A stretch of DNA of 64,000 bases, from NCBI GenBank assembly GCA_009760885.1, contig CM019718.1, forward strand, positions 26,219,133-26,283,132, in the 5' to 3' direction. The notes under the pieces were generated by a model. That model was not told where the DNA came from. It did not search any database and saw only the letters and a program-made list of their open reading frames with translations. The translations under genes were made by a program, and so were the position numbers. This stretch comes from Achatina immaculata (lineage: Eukaryota; Mollusca; Gastropoda; Stylommatophora; Achatinidae). Of the stretch, positions 28,277-39,900 are shown piece by piece. The first letter of the stretch is position 1. Each line of letters starts with the position of its first letter.

Positions 28277-29009
28277 TGTCAAATTTTACTACTCTGCTTC
28301 AGGACATTGTTTTGCCAAAGCACACCAGACACAGACATAGTATGGCAGTCCGTTTTCCAGTTTTTGATTAATAATTTTTTGCATTCAGAGCAAAATTGTA
28401 GTTTTGGTAAGATTTTTTTCTGAATTATGAAGTCTAATCGAAAAAGGTTGCTAAATCTGATGTAACAATGTTAACATAAACTTCAAAAATTAATATTCGC
28501 ACCTTTTAAAAAGTCCAGTCAGACACAAACAGCAAAGCAAAGTATAGTTTATTTGTAAACTATACAGCTATAGATACTTATCTCAGATAAAAATTGTACA
28601 TGTCACAAATATATAAATACTGCTTGTATCACCCAGGATTTTGTCTAATTAGCCTGAATCTCATTTTTAACAAATTTTTTTTGTATGTTAAAAAAGATTC
28701 TCGAACTCCTTCGTAGGATAGAAGTTTGTTTTGATGTTCTTAATAACAATAAGAGACCAAGCTAACTGCCTGCAACTGACTGTAGTCAGTGTGTTATGTA
28801 GATATTAACATAGTCACTAATGCTTTTCTTCCTTACACATTGAGTACTAGTACTTAAATGTTCATAAAACTAGGGCACAAAGAAAGAAAGAACTAGTGAT
28901 GGTGAGATTCATGAAACCTACCCATCTCCATGTCTAGATGGCAGAGCATAATAAACTTAATGCAGAAGAATTGAGGAGTTACTAAGTGTTATGTTTACAT
29001 TACTGTACT
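28277..29009. other. Intergenic, no gene recognised
   Basis: AT-rich; nothing supported. Confidence 0.5.
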
Positions 29010-29250
29010 GGGTGTCTGAGTGGTGACATGGTTAGTGCACCAGTCACTCATAGCAAAGGTCAGGGGTTCAAATCCAGCTGGAGGCATCCCAGTCACCATG
29101 CTGTAGAACTGGGTACCGGACCTCTTCTGGAGTTGAGGTAGGAAAGGCAGTCGAGTGTTAACGCTGATCACATGACACTGAAGTGTCAACAGGTCAAGGA
29201 AAATATGGGAAATTATCCCTGCTTTATCTAAGGCATGACATGGTTACTTT
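29010..29250 (+). mobile_element. tRNA-derived SINE
   Basis: A-box-like GGTGACATGGTTAGTGCACC (from ~29021) and B-box GGTTCAAATCC (29065-29075), with a non-tRNA body after. Does not fold as a tRNA. Confidence 0.6.
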
Positions 29251-29464
29251 TACAGTACAGAAGGAAAACAGGAAAATGGAGATGAAAACAAGTGTCTTGG
29301 ATAGAAGGGAAGACGGAAATAATCAAAACATCTGAAATTAAGGGAAAATATTTTTTTTTTAAAAAGAAAGGATACTTTTAGACAAATGAGGAGCCATATG
29401 AAACAATTTTTGGTGGAAAAGCTGAAAAGAAAGGAGCAAGAGGAAGCATGTGACATAATACAGA

Positions 29465-29705
29465 TGGTAAAATAATATATTGGTCACATGATGAGAGGAA
29501 ACAATCAGAGAACCCAAAACAAGCTATCAAGTGGAACACAACAGGCAAAAGAAAAAGAGATCGGCAAACTCTAAAGAGGACATTGTTAAGAGAGGCCAAA
29601 TTAGGCATAAGATCCCTTGATGAGGTCGAAAAACTTGCTGAAAACTTGATAAACTACCATGCAAGCCCTTATGTGAGGTTTAACACCACGGGAAGAATGT
29701 AATAT
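29465..29705 (+). mobile_element. LINE R1 3'-end fragment
   Basis: TATTGGTCACATGATGAG ... AAAACAAGCTATCAAGTGGA ... GGGAAGAATGTAATATGCATG matches the R1 terminus with small deletions. Confidence 0.85.
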
Positions 29706-29904
29706 GCATGTCTACAGATAGTCAGCATTCTGGTTGGCAGTACGCTGTGTGAAAAAAAAAAAGAAATAGAGCAAGAAGATGACTTCTTGTAGTCAGATTT
29801 CTGTAGGGTAATGGCACAGAAAAATGATTAAGCTGCTATCATGGGCTAGTGAAACACTGTACAAATGGCTGTTACAGTTTAAATGGTTCCTATATTTTTA
29901 AAAA

Positions 29905-30435
29905 GCAGACCTGCTCGGCCCAAGTCAGCATTCCAGAAAATGAGAAACATCTTGTGCAACAGATCTGTATCAATGGAAGTAAGATTCTGAGTACTTAAAT
30001 GTTACATTGAGCCAGTTTTGTTTTATGGATGTGAAGCATGGTCCATGAATAAGAGAGGACAGCGAGAAATGGAGGCCATGGAAATGTGGTTCATAAGAAG
30101 GATTTTGAAGATACCATGGACAGCTAAGAAAACCAACGAAGAAGTCTTAAGAGAGGCTGGAGTTAAAAAGCAAATTACAGCATAAAAGATCAGAGGCAGA
30201 CAAGCAAGATTTGTAGGACATTTTCTGAGAAGAGGAAAATTGGAACACGTGGCAGCTGGAAAAATTGAGGGAAGAAGAAACAAAGGAAGACAGAGAGAGA
30301 AGTTACTGGATAGGCTGTCAGTGTGGCTAGGAAGAAAGTTACCAGCGGATCTCACAGTCGAGTCTAAAAACGGGGAATTGTGGAGAGAAATGATCGCCTA
30401 CGCCACGCGGTACGGCACTTGATTGATTGATTGAT
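29905..30435 (+). mobile_element. LINE R5 3'-end fragment with (GATT)n tail
   Basis: Frame pieces CEAWSMNKRGQREMEAMEMW, FIRRILKIPWTAKKTNEEVL and ENGELWREMIAYATRYGT end at TGA before (GATT)n. It is the C-terminal part of the family seen at 57600-57960. Confidence 0.85.
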
Positions 30436-30439
30436 ATTT

Positions 30440-31127
30440 AAATATTTATTGTTCATAACACAAGAGATTTTATTTGCTTAACTCAGATTGTTGCTTTTGG
30501 GTCTTTTTTTTTTTTTCAACTTTGTTTTGTATTCATTTCATTACTGACATTTGGGATTGGGGATACACTTATGTTCTTTATATACACTGTTTCACTTGTT
30601 AGCCATTCATGTGTTCTGTGATAAATGTAATGCTTCAAAATGGCACCGCTGTGTTATTTTCAGTCAGCCACACTCATCTACTTTCAGTTATTCTGGGAAG
30701 TGTCCAGAGTAAGGTAAAGTTTCAGTGTAGTACAAGATGAAGGTGGAACTGCTTACAGGGTTTAAGATGATGTTTTCTTATAAATTTTATATTGCTGGTC
30801 TGCTAGGAGTGACATCAGGATCTTGGCTAGCTCTGGTTAACCGGCCATGTTAACTGTGCTGCAAGTCTGGTGGAGTAGCATTGGATACTTATGGTTTTAC
30901 TCATTTCCCAAGAAGACATGGTGTTTTAGCAAGGTACCATTCTGGGCCTATCATTAAACTTCACTGTGTTGGGGACTAGTCATGTCAAACCTTGCTCAGA
31001 ATGTTTTGATACCAATAAGAGTTGAAAGGTCTTTGTCATTTGTGATTGGCTAACCTCCTGACATGAGAACATGTGCCTCTGCTCAAAGACTTGGATTACT
31101 TCACACCAATATCAAAATTTGCAGTGA
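30440..31127. other. Intergenic, no gene recognised
   Basis: No coding or repeat pattern recognised. Confidence 0.5.
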
Positions 31128-33530
31128 CTTACATCTTACATCCTTCCCGTGCCGTTAACCGTCACATAGGGCTCGCATAGTTGTTTGCCAAGATTTCCTG
31201 CTATCAGCGAGTCTCTCAACTTCATCAAGGAGTTTTATGCCCACTAAACTGGCTTCTCTTAACAATGTCCTCTTTAGAGTTTCACGCAGTCGACCTCTTT
31301 TTCTTCAGTCTGTTGTGCTCCACTTGATAGCTTGTTTTGGTATCTTTCTGATTGTTTCTTCTTATCACATGGCCTACATATGTCCATCTTCTTTTTCTGA
31401 TCACCCATGAGACAGGTTGTTGTTTGCTCATCTGTCTTATCTCTGTGATGTTCATAAATTCATTTCACTTTATACTAAGTATTCTTCCTTAGGCATTTTT
31501 TTCAAAAGAGTCTGTAGTTGATTTTCAGCTTTCGCATGCATAAATGAGGGTGGATATCACATTTTAGTTGAATAATCTTGACTTGGTTTTTGTGCTTATA
31601 TCTTTTGAATTCCATATATTCTCAAGATTTTTGAAGGTCAAGGCTGCTTTTGCAATTCTAACTTCCTTCTTGGTGTCACCATCCTGATCTATGTAGCTGC
31701 CAAGGTATGCAAGTTGGTTCACTTCATCAACAACTGTTCCTTCTACATATATTTTTCCTTCTTGATTAATGAGAAGTTTCATTATTTTTGTTTTGTCTTT
31801 GTTAATTTCAAGACCTATTTTGCTAGCCATGGAAGACAGAGAATTTGGTTTTTCCTGCATTGACTTCACATTGTCACTGATAAGAGTTTGTAAATTCAAA
31901 ATCTTCTATTTGGGTTCCGTGTACCCAATCAATGTTACCTGTACAGCATCTTTTCATTATAAAGTCTATTTTGGCCAACATTGGCCCATAGGGCGGAAAT
32001 CATATATTTCTATGTCTGACGACTCGCTGCCGCCTGCTGTAGGTCTTGGATGGTCTTGAATCCCAGAGTTGTACTCTTTCTATGAGGAGTCTCCCTTGGC
32101 CTGCCTTGCTTTCTTTTGCCCTTCGCTGACCTTGCGAGGGCTTGGCGAGGGAGTCTGGATTCGTCCATTCTAAGAATGTGGCCAAGATAGGCCCATCGAC
32201 ATCTTTTGATGTATCTTGATACGTAGACTTGGTTCGATTCATGTCTTATTGACTCATTCGATTTAAAGTTGGACCATCTGATGTTCGATAGTCTACGGAG
32301 ACATCTATTCTCAAATGCATCAAGTCTTTGACTGAGTAGATTAGTTGATTTCCAACTCTCACAACCATATGTTAACACTGGGATCACACAGGAGTTGAAA
32401 AGTTTCGTAGTTTTACTGAGCTATTTGACCTCCAGATAGTAGACAGTTTATTGAAAGTATTGGAAGCCATTGCAGTGCAGGACTTGATTTCTGGTGTTGT
32501 ATCACCCGAGGTTGACATTTTGCTCCCCAAATAGTTGAAATTGTGGACTTTTTCAAAAGCAAAACCGTTTAGCCAGATCTTGTCAGGTCTGTTTGTGAGA
32601 TCAATCATTTTTGTTTTTTCTTTATTAATTTGTAGGCCAAGTTGTTTTGAGTAGGAGTGGAGGAGATCCGTTTTCTCTTGGGCGTCTACATGCGATGCGC
32701 TCAGTAGCGCTACATTGTCCGCAAAGTCTAGGTCTTCAAGGGTTTTGCTCTCGGTCCACGCGATACCCAGATGGCTATCTTTTGTACTATTGCGCTTGTC
32801 CCAGTCGATCGCGACACCAAATACCACTGGTGAGAGGACACATCCCTGTCTCACATCTGTCTCAGGTGGAAACCACTTGGAATTCCCAGAATTTGTACAC
32901 AGCAGCGTGAATTCTAGTAAAAGGCTTTTATGATGTTGATGTATTTAGGTTGGAAGCCACAGATACCCAGCAGCTTCCAAAGCGAGGGCCAGTGTAGGCT
33001 ATCAAATGCTTTCTGAAAGTCAATGAAGTTGATAATAAGGTGGGATTGGAATTCCACTGACTCTTCAGTAATAGATCTCAGCGTAAACATACGGTCAATA
33101 CACAACCGATTTGGTCTGAAACCAGCTTGTTCTTCTCTAAACCTCGCGTCTAGTGCTTTCTTTACTGTCTCGAGTATCAGACTACAAAAAAGTTTTCCAG
33201 GAACCAAGAGTAGGGTTATCCTGCGCCAGTTGTTACAGTCAGTTAGATCACCCTTTTTTTTTTTGGTAATTTGAATTTGATTCCCTCTTTCCATTGCTGT
33301 GGTACACTTTCACTCTGCCATATGTCATGGAAGAGTTCTAACAGGAGGTGGAGAGAACATTATAAAGTCTATAGCAGTTCAAAAAAGCAAGGGAGATAAT
33401 ACACGTCCTTGTTTCACACCTGTTACAGTCTGAAACCATTTGCTCATTCCTTCTTCTGTCTTGACTGCACCAACATATTCGTTGTAGAGATCTCTAATGT
33501 TGACAATTTTAGATGGTATTCCACAGCCGA
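31128..33530 (-). mobile_element. LINE R1 copy interrupted by LINE R6
   Basis: The R1 3' end starts at 31128 (CTTACATCTTACATCCTTCC on +). Coding decay runs to 31969, and the rest continues at 33373-33530 (upstream RT, TGVKQG region). The two parts join across a 1.39-kb R6 insertion. The high-coordinate end is truncated near 33530. Confidence 0.88.
31970..33357 (-). mobile_element. LINE R6, 5'-truncated, nested in R1
   Basis: Flanked by CATTATAAAGTCTAT at 31955-31969 and 33358-33372, a perfect 15-bp target-site duplication. It encodes the RT from KKGDLTDCNNWRRITLL and FIDFQKAFDSLHW through [12 protein letters not shown] and FADN (position of the YxDD box), then C-terminal motifs GCESWKSTN and GKRKQGRPRETP. 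The 3' end is GATTTCCGCCCTATGGGCCA. A frameshift near 32385 and a run of A near 33265 break the frame; the FADD box reads FADN. Confidence 0.9.
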
Positions 33531-33554
33531 TATTCATTTTGGTTTTCTTCTTGC

Positions 33555-33700
33555 TGGACACTGGCTACAACTCAGCTCAGGTCAGAGGAGTGAGTTCAAG
33601 GTTGTGGTGCACTGCTCTTTTGTGGCTGGACAGTTGCTCATCTCACAGGGATCCGTGGTTCAAGTCACAATCATTCTCCAAGTGTCTTCTCATATTTAAA
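33555..33700 (+). mobile_element. Possible tRNA-derived SINE
   Basis: GTGGCTGGACAGTTGCTCAT resembles an A-box region and GTGGTTCAAGTCAC a B-box ~30 bases later. Weak. Confidence 0.35.
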
Positions 33701-33769
33701 GTGCTTTGTCTACTGTATTTTTAGGCTAATCATACATAGATTTTCAGACGAGTGTTGTAAAACTGTGTT

Positions 33770-34080
33770 CATCTTTGATACTTGAAATGTAATATTTTCA
33801 TCTTTGTCATTCTTCTTTGTTGTTTGCTCAGACATTGACACCAATCTCTCTCACGTATGTGGCAGTTCATCTCATGGTTTTCAGCATCACCATCAAGCTT
33901 CTCTTGTAAAGGGTTGGAGTTTAGCCAGCTCCTTTGAGTGAGTTGTGTAGCTGTCAACTATGAAGGATGTGATGCCATATCTCTTGCTCTTTGATGCAGG
34001 CACATAGATCTTTTGGACTAATTTTCAGCTTCTGGTATAGACAATGTCCAGTCTGGAATGTCCTGTTCTCAGTCAGATTA
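33770..34080 (-). repeat. Repeat family Y, copy 1
   Basis: Its reverse complement aligns with 44920-45110 and 49365-49640: a CTATGTGCCTGCA core, CTACACAACTCACTCA, GAGAGAGATTGGTGTCAATG, then GCAAACAACAAAGAAGA. Class unknown. Confidence 0.6.
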
Positions 34081-36559
34081 TCACTTGATCATCTCCCTGA
34101 GAGTTTATAGCATTCATCATCTGTTTTTGCTGTGGGGTGTTCCTTTGTAAGCATTTAGCGATAATGCATGGTACCCTGTTTTCTGCGATGCGCCTTCTGG
34201 CTGGGTACCTCCGACTTCAGCACCTTTCCTTGCTAGGGCGGATTGTGGTCTTGCTTGGACTTCCATAAGACAGTGGTATAGGCTGGCTTGGCCAAAACTT
34301 TGTTTTCCAGCCTCTGGTGGCTGTACAGGCATCTTCCCCACATCGGATCCATTGGGACAATTCCACAGAGACACCGACTCTGGGATGAGTAACCCGTTAA
34401 CTACTTCAACAATATCCATTCCCCACCACCTGTTGTCTGCTGGCTCTGTTTTGTTTACTTCATTCTGATAGCCATTGTTGTAGAGACCCATAGACTTGTC
34501 ACGTCCTGGATTCATTGACTTCACATAAGACTTTCCTCATCCCCGTCGGTGATCTCCATGTCCCCATCCCTCCACATTCCTAACATAACAATTACAACAA
34601 GTGTTCATTGCTACAGGTTTCTGGGCTGTGTTAAGATAAGTGTGTTCTTAACACAAAGTTTTCCCAGGAGACCACTGTGGGGTGTTGTTTATGACCATTT
34701 GTCTTTAAGTCTGTCAGTTTGTTCATACGTAATGTTTTGACTTGTGTAAAGACAAGCAGATTTCCCAATATTTCAGCAGTTATAATTTCATTTTTTTTTA
34801 TCATTTGTTGAATCTCTCAGTAACTTTCCTGCTTCTTACAGTTCAGTGAAGAAAGAGGACATGAGCTGGATTCTGTGGTTATTCTGACTTCCTGGCCCAC
34901 AAGACATCCTGTATGAATCAAAGAGCTTATAACTTTCTTGGTTCCGTTGGGCTGGTCTCGCTATTTCCTAACTGGCAGTGTCCTGGGCATATGCTCAGAG
35001 GTTTCAGGTGCCTAGACAACATTGAACTTTGCATACATGTGGTTTTCCAGTCAGTGGTGACTTGTTCTGATTGAAAATGATGCTTTATTCATTTAGCATG
35101 TAACAGCCATCGTGTGGTGGTATTAAAAACCTCTTACACATCTGTTTCTTTTTTCTTTCCTTTTCGAATATAGGTCACCAATACATCGGGTGGCCCATGT
35201 TTTCCATCAGCTCAGTATTTGTAGACTGTCCATCATGACCTTCTGCCTCTCATCTCATTAACTTTCCTATTGTAATGGTTTCCAAGTCCTATTCTAATGT
35301 CACTTTTTTTTTTTTTAAATCACTGGCTTTTGTTAAGCATTCTTTATTTTTCACTTTCACGACACCTGTTTGGTATTTTTAACATTTCCATCACCAGACG
35401 GGAACAATTAATTCATACAGGCTTAAAACATCACAGAAAGTATACCGAGACTAGATGGGGGCATGGACTTTCTTCAACAGTCATCACAATATGAAGCTGT
35501 CTAGTTTATTTTAATGTTGTGGATCCAGTTTTGTGACCATTTGCATTTCAGCCCAGTGCTGTGTAGTAGTTATACGCAAGTGTTTGTTATTACTTTGAAC
35601 GAGAATGATCTGGATGTTTTTTTTTGTTTTTGATTAACAGCTTTTTAGCCAACATTTAATCCAGTGCTTGAAACAGTAAAAGTCACCCATTCACTGTATT
35701 AATGGTCTGTTGTCAAGCACTAAAGATGTTAATCTTAAAGAGATAGTCGCACCGTCCTTTATGACTTTGAAAGAGTGAACAAGTGATAGGCGTGGTACGA
35801 TGCCAGGGAAAAAAAAAAAACACCAGGATCTGAAATGTAAATATTTCTGGTACGAAACAGCTTTGCTTCAGACATTAAAGAGAAGATGAAGTTGTTGAGA
35901 TTTAGTTTAAAAAAATAAGGAGCTGGAGATTGCAGAGCGGCAGAAAATTGTTATAGGTAGCACTGCGCTAGAAAGGAATGGTTTGGCCTTCATATTGGTT
36001 TCACCTCTCCTTTCTTCCTCTTGTCCGTCCACCTTCCACCACAGCACTTTCAGTCTTGTTACATATTTAAGAATACTTTTGTCTACTAGGTACTATTCAG
36101 TTTGGTTTGAATTTGGTCTTTTTTTCTTCAGTACAATTTAAACTTCTGGAGTCCTCCTTTCTCTCCTCCTCCCCCCCCGAGTTCTATGTGCATTGTTTCA
36201 AGGAATTTTATTATGTATAATAAACATTTTTCTACTGCCGTTTTATATTTGCACATTCTGATCTTTTTGTTGTGTTGTAGTTCAAGTCATATGCAACATT
36301 TTTAGACGACTTCTACAGGATCTGAACATTCCAAAGCAGTGAATCACAGGCATCATCACATCTGTTACTCTAGATATGCTACATAAACCTATGAGAAGCT
36401 AGATTATCACACTGATATGTGCCAGGTCCTTGTAAAGTATTTCGTTGAGAATTTCTCTACAAAATATTTGTAACATTTTCCTGTCCCAGGTGAAATCTTT
36501 CATACTTTGAGTTACAACAGATGACAAATCTGAAACACACACAAAAAACTCAACAGAAT
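34081..36559. other. Intergenic between gene 3' ends
   Basis: A 135-codon frame on the - strand (34117-34524: KTEPADNRWWGMDIVE, EAGKQSFGQASLYHCLMEVQ) looks codon-like but is unrecognised. Lying next to repeat Y, it is probably part of a mobile element. The rest shows nothing beyond T-rich runs. Confidence 0.4.
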
Positions 36560-36810
36560 ATGGCTATAATGCTCAAAGATCAGTTTATTTTGTGACAGCA
36601 ATACATGAAATCTCAGCACTTGCTTTATCTGATAAATTTAAATCACAAAACTAAACCTGAAGATCCAATAACATCACACACTTCACATAAAAACCCCCGA
36701 GATATTGTAAAACCTCACACATTTCTCACTCCCTACCACTGCTTGTGTTGGTCATAAATATGACATTCAATGCTATAATCCACAAACTACAGTAACATGA
36801 CATAGACCAT
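36560..36810 (-). terminator. EEF1G: eEF1G 3' UTR and poly(A) signal
   Basis: An AATAAA (TTTATT on the + strand, 36584-36589) lies 222 bases after the stop codon, which gives a short 3' UTR usual for a translation factor. The cleavage site is expected ~10-30 bases further on (around 36560-36575). Confidence 0.75.
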
Positions 36811-36963
36811 TTACTTGAAGACTTTGCCATCTGCCACTTCTTTTCCACCAAAATCTCCTTCCTGGAGGAAGAATTTCTTGACCAGTTCCTTTGTCTCATC
36901 ACTGTTGGGGTCAAGCTTTCTCCAAGAGTAAGATTCATAGTCTACAGCCCAGTCTGGTGAAAG
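36811..36963 (-). CDS. EEF1G: eEF1G exon 11: C-terminus
   Basis: 50 codons plus [23 protein letters not shown], then [10 protein letters not shown] and GKVFK at the end, matching the family C-terminus. The acceptor is cctcatttag. Confidence 0.96.
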   Translation of the reverse strand, partial: LSPDWAVDYESYSWRKLDPNSDETKELVKKFFLQEGDFGGKEVADGKVFK

Positions 36964-39900
36964 CTAAATGAGGGGGAGAAAAAAATTACATAATTTGCTA
37001 GAGAATTTCTAAACTAACCAAGCACATACACACAAATATCTGATAGTGTCTGATGAATGCGGTGGTCAGTTTTATATACAGAGTTTTTGACTAGTAATGG
37101 AACATATGCTTAAATTTTTGTAGCACTGCAGAGATGATGGTGGTTTGATAGGTGGTCAGTCTCAAATCATATAGCCGGGAACTTCGCTCTGGTTCTCGGG
37201 ACAGATAATGGCTACTAAATGCAAACCTGTTGATCTAGATTTGAGCACTAAAATGGATATTCTTAAGCAAGTTTATGAAAGTTACGAGAGAGGACATAGC
37301 CAATAAATTTGAAGTTGGTATCAAAACTTGTTAAAAACTGTATGAGACTTTCACTCGTCTTTGGTTAGATAAAACTTAAGGAATGTGAGTTCTTTTTAGG
37401 ATACTGAATGTGCTCTGCTGAAATGGATCAAGCAGATGCATTCTGCAGAGTTGTCTGTGTGCAGTCCTATGTTTGTTGAAATAGCAGAACACATTGCGAA
37501 AGAACTGGATATGCCTGACTGGAAGTGTGATAATCGCTTTCTTGAGCACTGTAAGAAACACAACAACACAGCATTTAAGGTCGCTTCAGGTGAAGTGGCC
37601 ACCACAACATAGCATTTAAGGTCGCTTCAGATGAAGTTGCCACCACAACATAGCATTTAAGGTCGCTTCAGGTGAAGTGGCCCGAGTTAACGCAGATCTC
37701 CGTAATAATTGGATTTCATGTTTGCAAAATGTTGGGTGCATACAGCCCAGATGACATTTTTAACAAGGCTGAAACAGGCATGTTTTATAAACTGCTACCA
37801 AACAGAAATTTGTACTTTTGTGATGAAAAACTGCCATGGTGGTAAGTGAGCTAAAGAGCTATCGTGTGCCATAACTTCTGCCACTGAGAAGACTTGGCCC
37901 CTTGTTACTGGAAAGTCATGAAATCTGCAGGTGCTTCGAGAACATAAAGAGCCTACCTGTCACTTACAAGGCCAGTCAGCATGCTTAGATGACAGGTGAA
38001 ATGTTTGAGAACTGTGTCATTTCTTTTGACAGCAGAATGAACAGAAAAGTTTTGTGGATTAAATGTACAGCACACAATGATGTCACCAATCTGATGGCTA
38101 CAAAGCTTGTTTTCCTTCAAGCAACAGTACAGAAAGTGAATACTGTGTTGTGCTGCATGCTGTGGAACATAAGCGTGTCGCCGAGATCAACATCAAGATG
38201 GCAATTATTTTTATGCATGCTGCATGGAATGGTGTCAGTCAATCAACGGTTAAAGTTGCTTTATCCCAGTTAACACCCTTGTAATGGACCCTGCTTTATG
38301 TCGCCATATTTTGACGGTCCCAATCATGTAACATTAAGCCGGTTTGAATGTGCACGAAAAAAAAAAAGGCACAAATTAAGAAAATTCTGCAAAACCCCAC
38401 TGGACCATTATTATCTGTCAAATGTGGTAAACTGAAACAGAATTCTTTGACAAATATAACAGATATTACAAAAACTTTCTAACCTGACAGAACTTACCGT
38501 GAAAACAAGATCTTGTGTTCTCCAGAACCACAATCCAGCTATTGAGTTGTTTTTAGACTCCCCCAGAATAACCATGCTACCAAAGGAATTCTTTCGGAGT
38601 TTATCCAGTCGCTGGAACATTCCTGTACCAGAAAGAATATAAAACCTTTAAGTCGGTTTATCCTTAACACACATTTATCAAACAATATATCATCATGTAT
38701 GCGTTATGTTTGACCTTAACCATGAACATGAACCCACAGTAATACGGAAGTCATATGATGAGTAAGAGTTGGGAAAAGTTTAACCAGTATGCTTGGCAAC
38801 CACCACTGTCTAGAGAAGCAAAAACTGCTTCTATCAGTCTATCACCATATGTCACAACAAACCTCACCAAGAGACAGATTATATATAGTATTAACCATGC
38901 TGACAGCAATAGCTCCAAATGTCCTATACAAGGACAAAATGGGATATGGAAGCAGCATGTAGTTTGACATTTGCTAAAAGCATAACAGACGTCAATAAAA
39001 AGCGGGCTACATAAACCAGTAATTCCCCATTTTACATACAAGGACCACTTAGAGATATTAACAAATATTCAGACTGCTATTCCTTCTACACTAAATGTTT
39101 ACATAGGACTGTACAAATATTTTAGCCAAACACTAAGAAATAACACCTAATTGGCAGAAATGCAGATGAAGCCACCGACTTCCGATTATTGAGGAAAGAC
39201 GCTGGCGATGGTTGGGACATGTTCTCTGGATGACATGTGACTTGTTGCCAAAAATAAGCACTGACATGGACACCTCAGGGGACTAAGTGTACGGGTGGAC
39301 CAAAGGAGACGTGAGGAACAACAAAGAGGATGCTGAGTAAGAGAGGGCTCATGGGTTGGGGTGGGGCCACGCTAAAGACAAGGGGTATGTGAGAATTCTT
39401 GTGAAAGCCCCATGTGTCTTGTTCAGAGAGAGATATTTTGATCAGGAGGGGCCAAAACCTTTTTTTTTTTGTCAACACACTATTACAAGAGTTCACAATA
39501 ACATCAGCCAGTATACTCACCTTCAACAAGGTTTGACACCATGAAGGTGAGCTTGCCCTGCAGGTTCTCTGTGTACTCACAGTACCAGATGGAGTAGACC
39601 TGAGGGTCAAAGTTCTTCCAGAAGTAGGGGATAGCCTCTGTCAAGATGTCTTGGTTAGAGTAGACCCGCTTAAACTCGTCTAGGTTCATCGTTCTACAAG
39701 AGAATGAGTTAACACATCATAGTTTGATATAGATGACAAGCATCTATGATATGGACAGTACAGCAGTTAACACATCACAGTTTGATATACATGACAATCA
39801 TCTATGACAAGGACAGTACAGCAGTTAACTATTTCACTCCTGAATTAATCTCCCTGCTTTACCAGAATAAATTTTTATGAATGTTATGGTACAAAAAACT

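Noticed and set aside
29010..29080. Possible tRNA gene
   Set aside because: A and B boxes are present but the arms do not pair; the body continues as a SINE.
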